Virus record (IMG/VR): IMGVR_UViG_3300042090_000423
Coordinates: 1-49,470 of that record
DNA length: 49,470 nucleotides
Reading direction: 5' to 3' (one strand)
DNA from: a virus
The notes beneath the pieces were generated by a model. That model ran no database searches and had not been told where the DNA came from. It was given only the letters and a program-made list of their open reading frames with translations. The stretch's first letter is position 1. Each line of letters begins with the position of its first letter. This document shows, piece by piece, positions 47,792-49,470 of this stretch. The position numbers were made by a program, and so were the translations under genes.

Positions 47792-49470
47792 TTACATCTG
47801 GCCGGGTGCGCCAGTAGCCGGGGGAGCACTGCCTTTAGGTGGCTGTGCTCCCGCAGCGGGTGCCCCATGATGTGGGGCAGTCGCACCGCCCGGATGAGCC
47901 GGGGGTGGAGGTGGTGCTTGGGCTGCTGCTTGCTGAGCCATAGCCTTCATTATCTCAGCTTTGTGCAGCAACCCATGCAATCTCACATTCATAAACCCTT
48001 GGGGATTGTCCTTCTTAGCTGTCTGACCCTTCTTACTGTTGACCCAGATAGTCACCGTCAAGAACTCAGCCGTGTGGTTATCATAGTCCGGGTCAATCGG
48101 CATGGTGCTCTGGGGTGGAATCTGGATAGTCTCGATAGTCTGGGGCTGCAATGGGTTAGGAACCTGAGCCACTTGTGGAGGCTTGGGAGGTTCCTGCAAC
48201 ATATAGGCAATCTCAACCATCTGCTTATCCCAGCTAGCCGCATCCGGGATAGTCAACTCATCCAACCCAATCAGTCTCTTAGCGAGATTCTGATTCTCGG
48301 GGTTGGCGAGAATGGCCTTCATGGTCGGGTCGGTATTCCCTTCCTGAAGCAACTGCATATAGGTTGCCCGTTTGGATGTCCAGCTCTCAGGATAGTTCTC
48401 ATCCTGACTGGGGAAGCAGCGCATGTTACCGTCAAGGTCCCCAACACGGACAGCAACAGTCTCAATGTTCCCATTCTGATCCGGGATACCCTTCACATAA
48501 TCTTCCTTACGATTACGAGCGCCACAGCGGACAGCTTGCTCCATCATCCCCGCGTAGAACCGCTTCATAACCCGGAAGGGCAGCCCGATGCGGCCCATAG
48601 CAGCAGCCTGCTGAATAGATAGAGCCTTACCACTCTTATCTCCACCGGAGTCAGAGCCAAACAAGATAGCGGAGATACCCGTCAGGAACTCGGGGATGTC
48701 TGTCATCAGTTCCTTAAGGTACTGGAGCATGTCAGCACTAACTGAGGCAGCAGGCTCAAAGAATACGTGATTCGACATGCTATCCCCAGCCTGTAGCTCC
48801 CCCTGATTGATGCCATACCGGGCACCCGGCATAGACCGTTGACGCTTCATCCCGTCAAGGTCAAACACCTTATCATCCCAGTGGGATGCAGGTTGAGTCT
48901 TCTCATACACGTCCTGGGTCACATTGATAATGTCGTTAGCCCGTTCTTGTAGAGATATGAGACAGGTGCCCTTACCATTACGGAAGGACCCATCCCCTTC
49001 CATGATGTTCTCGACGGTCCACTCATCATCCATAGTGGCATTGCGGGACCCTGTGTAGACCCCGTTATCCACCTCAACATACAACCCTTTGACAAATAGG
49101 GTCATAAGCTGATCCCGGTACTGTTCCTCTATCTCATCCTCAAGGAACACAGTGGGCCGCATCCATGTTCTCTGGGTAGTTACGAGATGAGCATAAGCAT
49201 CCCCACCAGCAGACCGGAAGGATATGCCCTGTTTAACTGATATGCGGGCTGTACGCTCGTACACGTCCTGCCCGTTACCGTGACTCCCACCCTTAATCTT
49301 TTTGTAGTAGTTAGGGTCCTTGAATGCCCGCTTCTTAACCTTATCCCGGACTGTGGAAACGTGATACTCATTTGAGAACTGGAGATAAGGGTATTCACAC
49401 AGTTCCTCATAGATGACTGGGACCTTAACCTCCATTGCCCCGTAGATGGACTGCATTTCACGGGGTACCC
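47792..49470 (-). CDS. Portal protein, C-terminal part (cut by window end)
   Basis: About 560 residues, open to the end of the window (V-P-R-E lies ahead of the first Met). P22-portal traits: EMQSIYGAMEVKVPVIYEEL, many polar helices and a mid-length hydrophobic stretch (QYLKELMTDIPEFLTGISAI). The C-terminal 150 residues are Pro/Gln-rich (PPKPPQVAQVPNPLQPQTIE; PPPPPAHPGGATAPHHG) and end G-Q-M. The stop TAA lies in the palindrome 47784-47796. The N-terminal part is at 1-578. Confidence 0.85.
   Translation of the reverse strand, partial: VPREMQSIYGAMEVKVPVIYEELCEYPYLQFSNEYHVSTVRDKVKKRAFKDPNYYKKIKGGSHGNGQDVYERTARISVKQGISFRSAGGDAYAHLVTTQRTWMRPTVFLEDEIEEQYRDQLMTLFVKGLYVEVDNGVYTGSRNATMDDEWTVENIMEGDGSFRNGKGTCLISLQERANDIINVTQDVYEKTQPASHWDDKVFDLDGMKRQRSMPGARYGINQGELQAGDSMSNHVFFEPAASVSADMLQYLKELMTDIPEFLTGISAILFGSDSGGDKSGKALSIQQAAAMGRIGLPFRVMKRFYAGMMEQAVRCGARNRKEDYVKGIPDQNGNIETVAVRVGDLDGNMRCFPSQDENYPESWTSKRATYMQLLQEGNTDPTMKAILANPENQNLAKRLIGLDELTIPDAASWDKQMVEIAYMLQEPPKPPQVAQVPNPLQPQTIETIQIPPQSTMPIDPDYDNHTAEFLTVTIWVNSKKGQTAKKDNPQGFMNVRLHGLLHKAEIMKAMAQQAAAQAPPPPPAHPGGATAPHHGAPAAGAQPPKGSAPPATGAPGQM

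Larger units (their letters stand above)
659..47796. repeat. Genome-wide 13-bp palindrome TGTAATSATTACA, 33 exact copies
   Basis: Left ends: 659, 728, 1378, 2857, 3591, 5352, 8407, 11082, 12142, 15903, 16140, 16293, 17406, 17753, 20498, 21011, 22907, 23218, 25304, 26243, 28295, 29871, 31699, 33009, 33758, 36470, 38379, 38619, 42053, 42536, 44952, 46373, 47784. Many are flanked G...C, giving a 15-mer. Starts inside the site: 5360, 8415, 11090, 16148, 23226, 33017. Stops inside: 5360, 8415, 11090, 16301, 47792. Sites 5-30 bp ahead of a start: 1378, 12142, 20498, 22907, 29871, 33758, 38379, 42053, 42536, 44952, 46373. Inside genes in frame: 659, 728, 3591, 15903, 25304, 26243, 28295, 31699, 36470, 38619. 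Confidence 0.97.

Noticed and set aside
659-47796. The palindromes as -10 boxes (TGTAAT resembles TATAAT)
   Set aside because: No -35 at the right distance at 33009, 38379, 42053, 42536, 44952 or 46373.
659-47796. The palindromes as terminators or CRISPR repeats
   Set aside because: In RNA they give at most a 5-bp AT-rich stem and no T-run follows; spacing is irregular with genes between, so no CRISPR array.
47867-48622. A 251-residue plus-strand open frame
   Set aside because: It lies wholly inside the portal C-terminal part on the other strand, has low-complexity His/Leu composition and no ribosome site.
1-49470. tRNA genes, integrase, attachment sites, insertion sequences
   Set aside because: None seen in reading both strands by eye; a tRNA scan could still find a divergent one.

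Overview
The window reads as almost the whole genome of a tailed double-stranded DNA phage, probably of podovirus (P22-like) build. It is cut so that the portal gene lies across the two ends: its N-terminal part is at 1-578 and its C-terminal part at 47792-49470, both on the minus strand. Hallmarks are a large terminase, portal, scaffold-like protein, major capsid protein, connector and P22 gp10-like tail-needle/stopper proteins, ejection-type proteins, a lysis cluster and a phage replication set. The host is probably Gram-negative: the phage encodes an outer-membrane beta-barrel-like protein, a lipoprotein and many export signals ending in A-Q. An ASH/choice-of-anchor-D-like domain and secreted low-complexity beta proteins are typical of Acidobacteriota, so that phylum is my best but unproven guess. 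I saw no integrase, transposon, tRNA or CRISPR.

Layout. (a) 1-16633, minus: end of portal region, small genes (one HiPIP-like), large terminase, then a run of large secreted or tail-fibre-like beta-rich proteins. (b) 16634-16849: divergent control region. (c) 16850-22387, plus: early region of many small genes, a DUF932 protein and a ParB-like protein, ending at a strong hairpin terminator at 22405-22439. (d) 32329-22459, minus: regulator with HTH, DinG/XPD-type helicase, SSB-like protein, PD-(D/E)XK nuclease, Sak4-like ATPase, ERCC4 nuclease, a UDG-exonuclease fusion and a separate family A polymerase, converging on the same terminator. (e) 49470-32463, minus: head, connector, ejection proteins, endolysin, holin-like and spanin-like genes and an outer-membrane protein, ending at a second hairpin terminator at 32376-32420.

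The outstanding feature is a 13-bp palindrome, TGTAATSATTACA, present in 33 exact copies (about 0.0015 expected by chance), spread over every module. Most copies sit at gene junctions. At least six genes start at the ATG inside it and five genes stop at the TAA inside it, so a single site can hold a TAATG stop-start junction. About ten lie inside reading frames. Its position, spacing and strand bias resemble the stoperators of cluster A mycobacteriophages, but the sequence is different and palindromic. It may mark a genome-wide silencing or expression-control system not described for this kind of phage. A second octamer palindrome, TACTAGTA, keeps company with several copies. A separate set of early promoters shares a GGTTTCAC box in the spacer.
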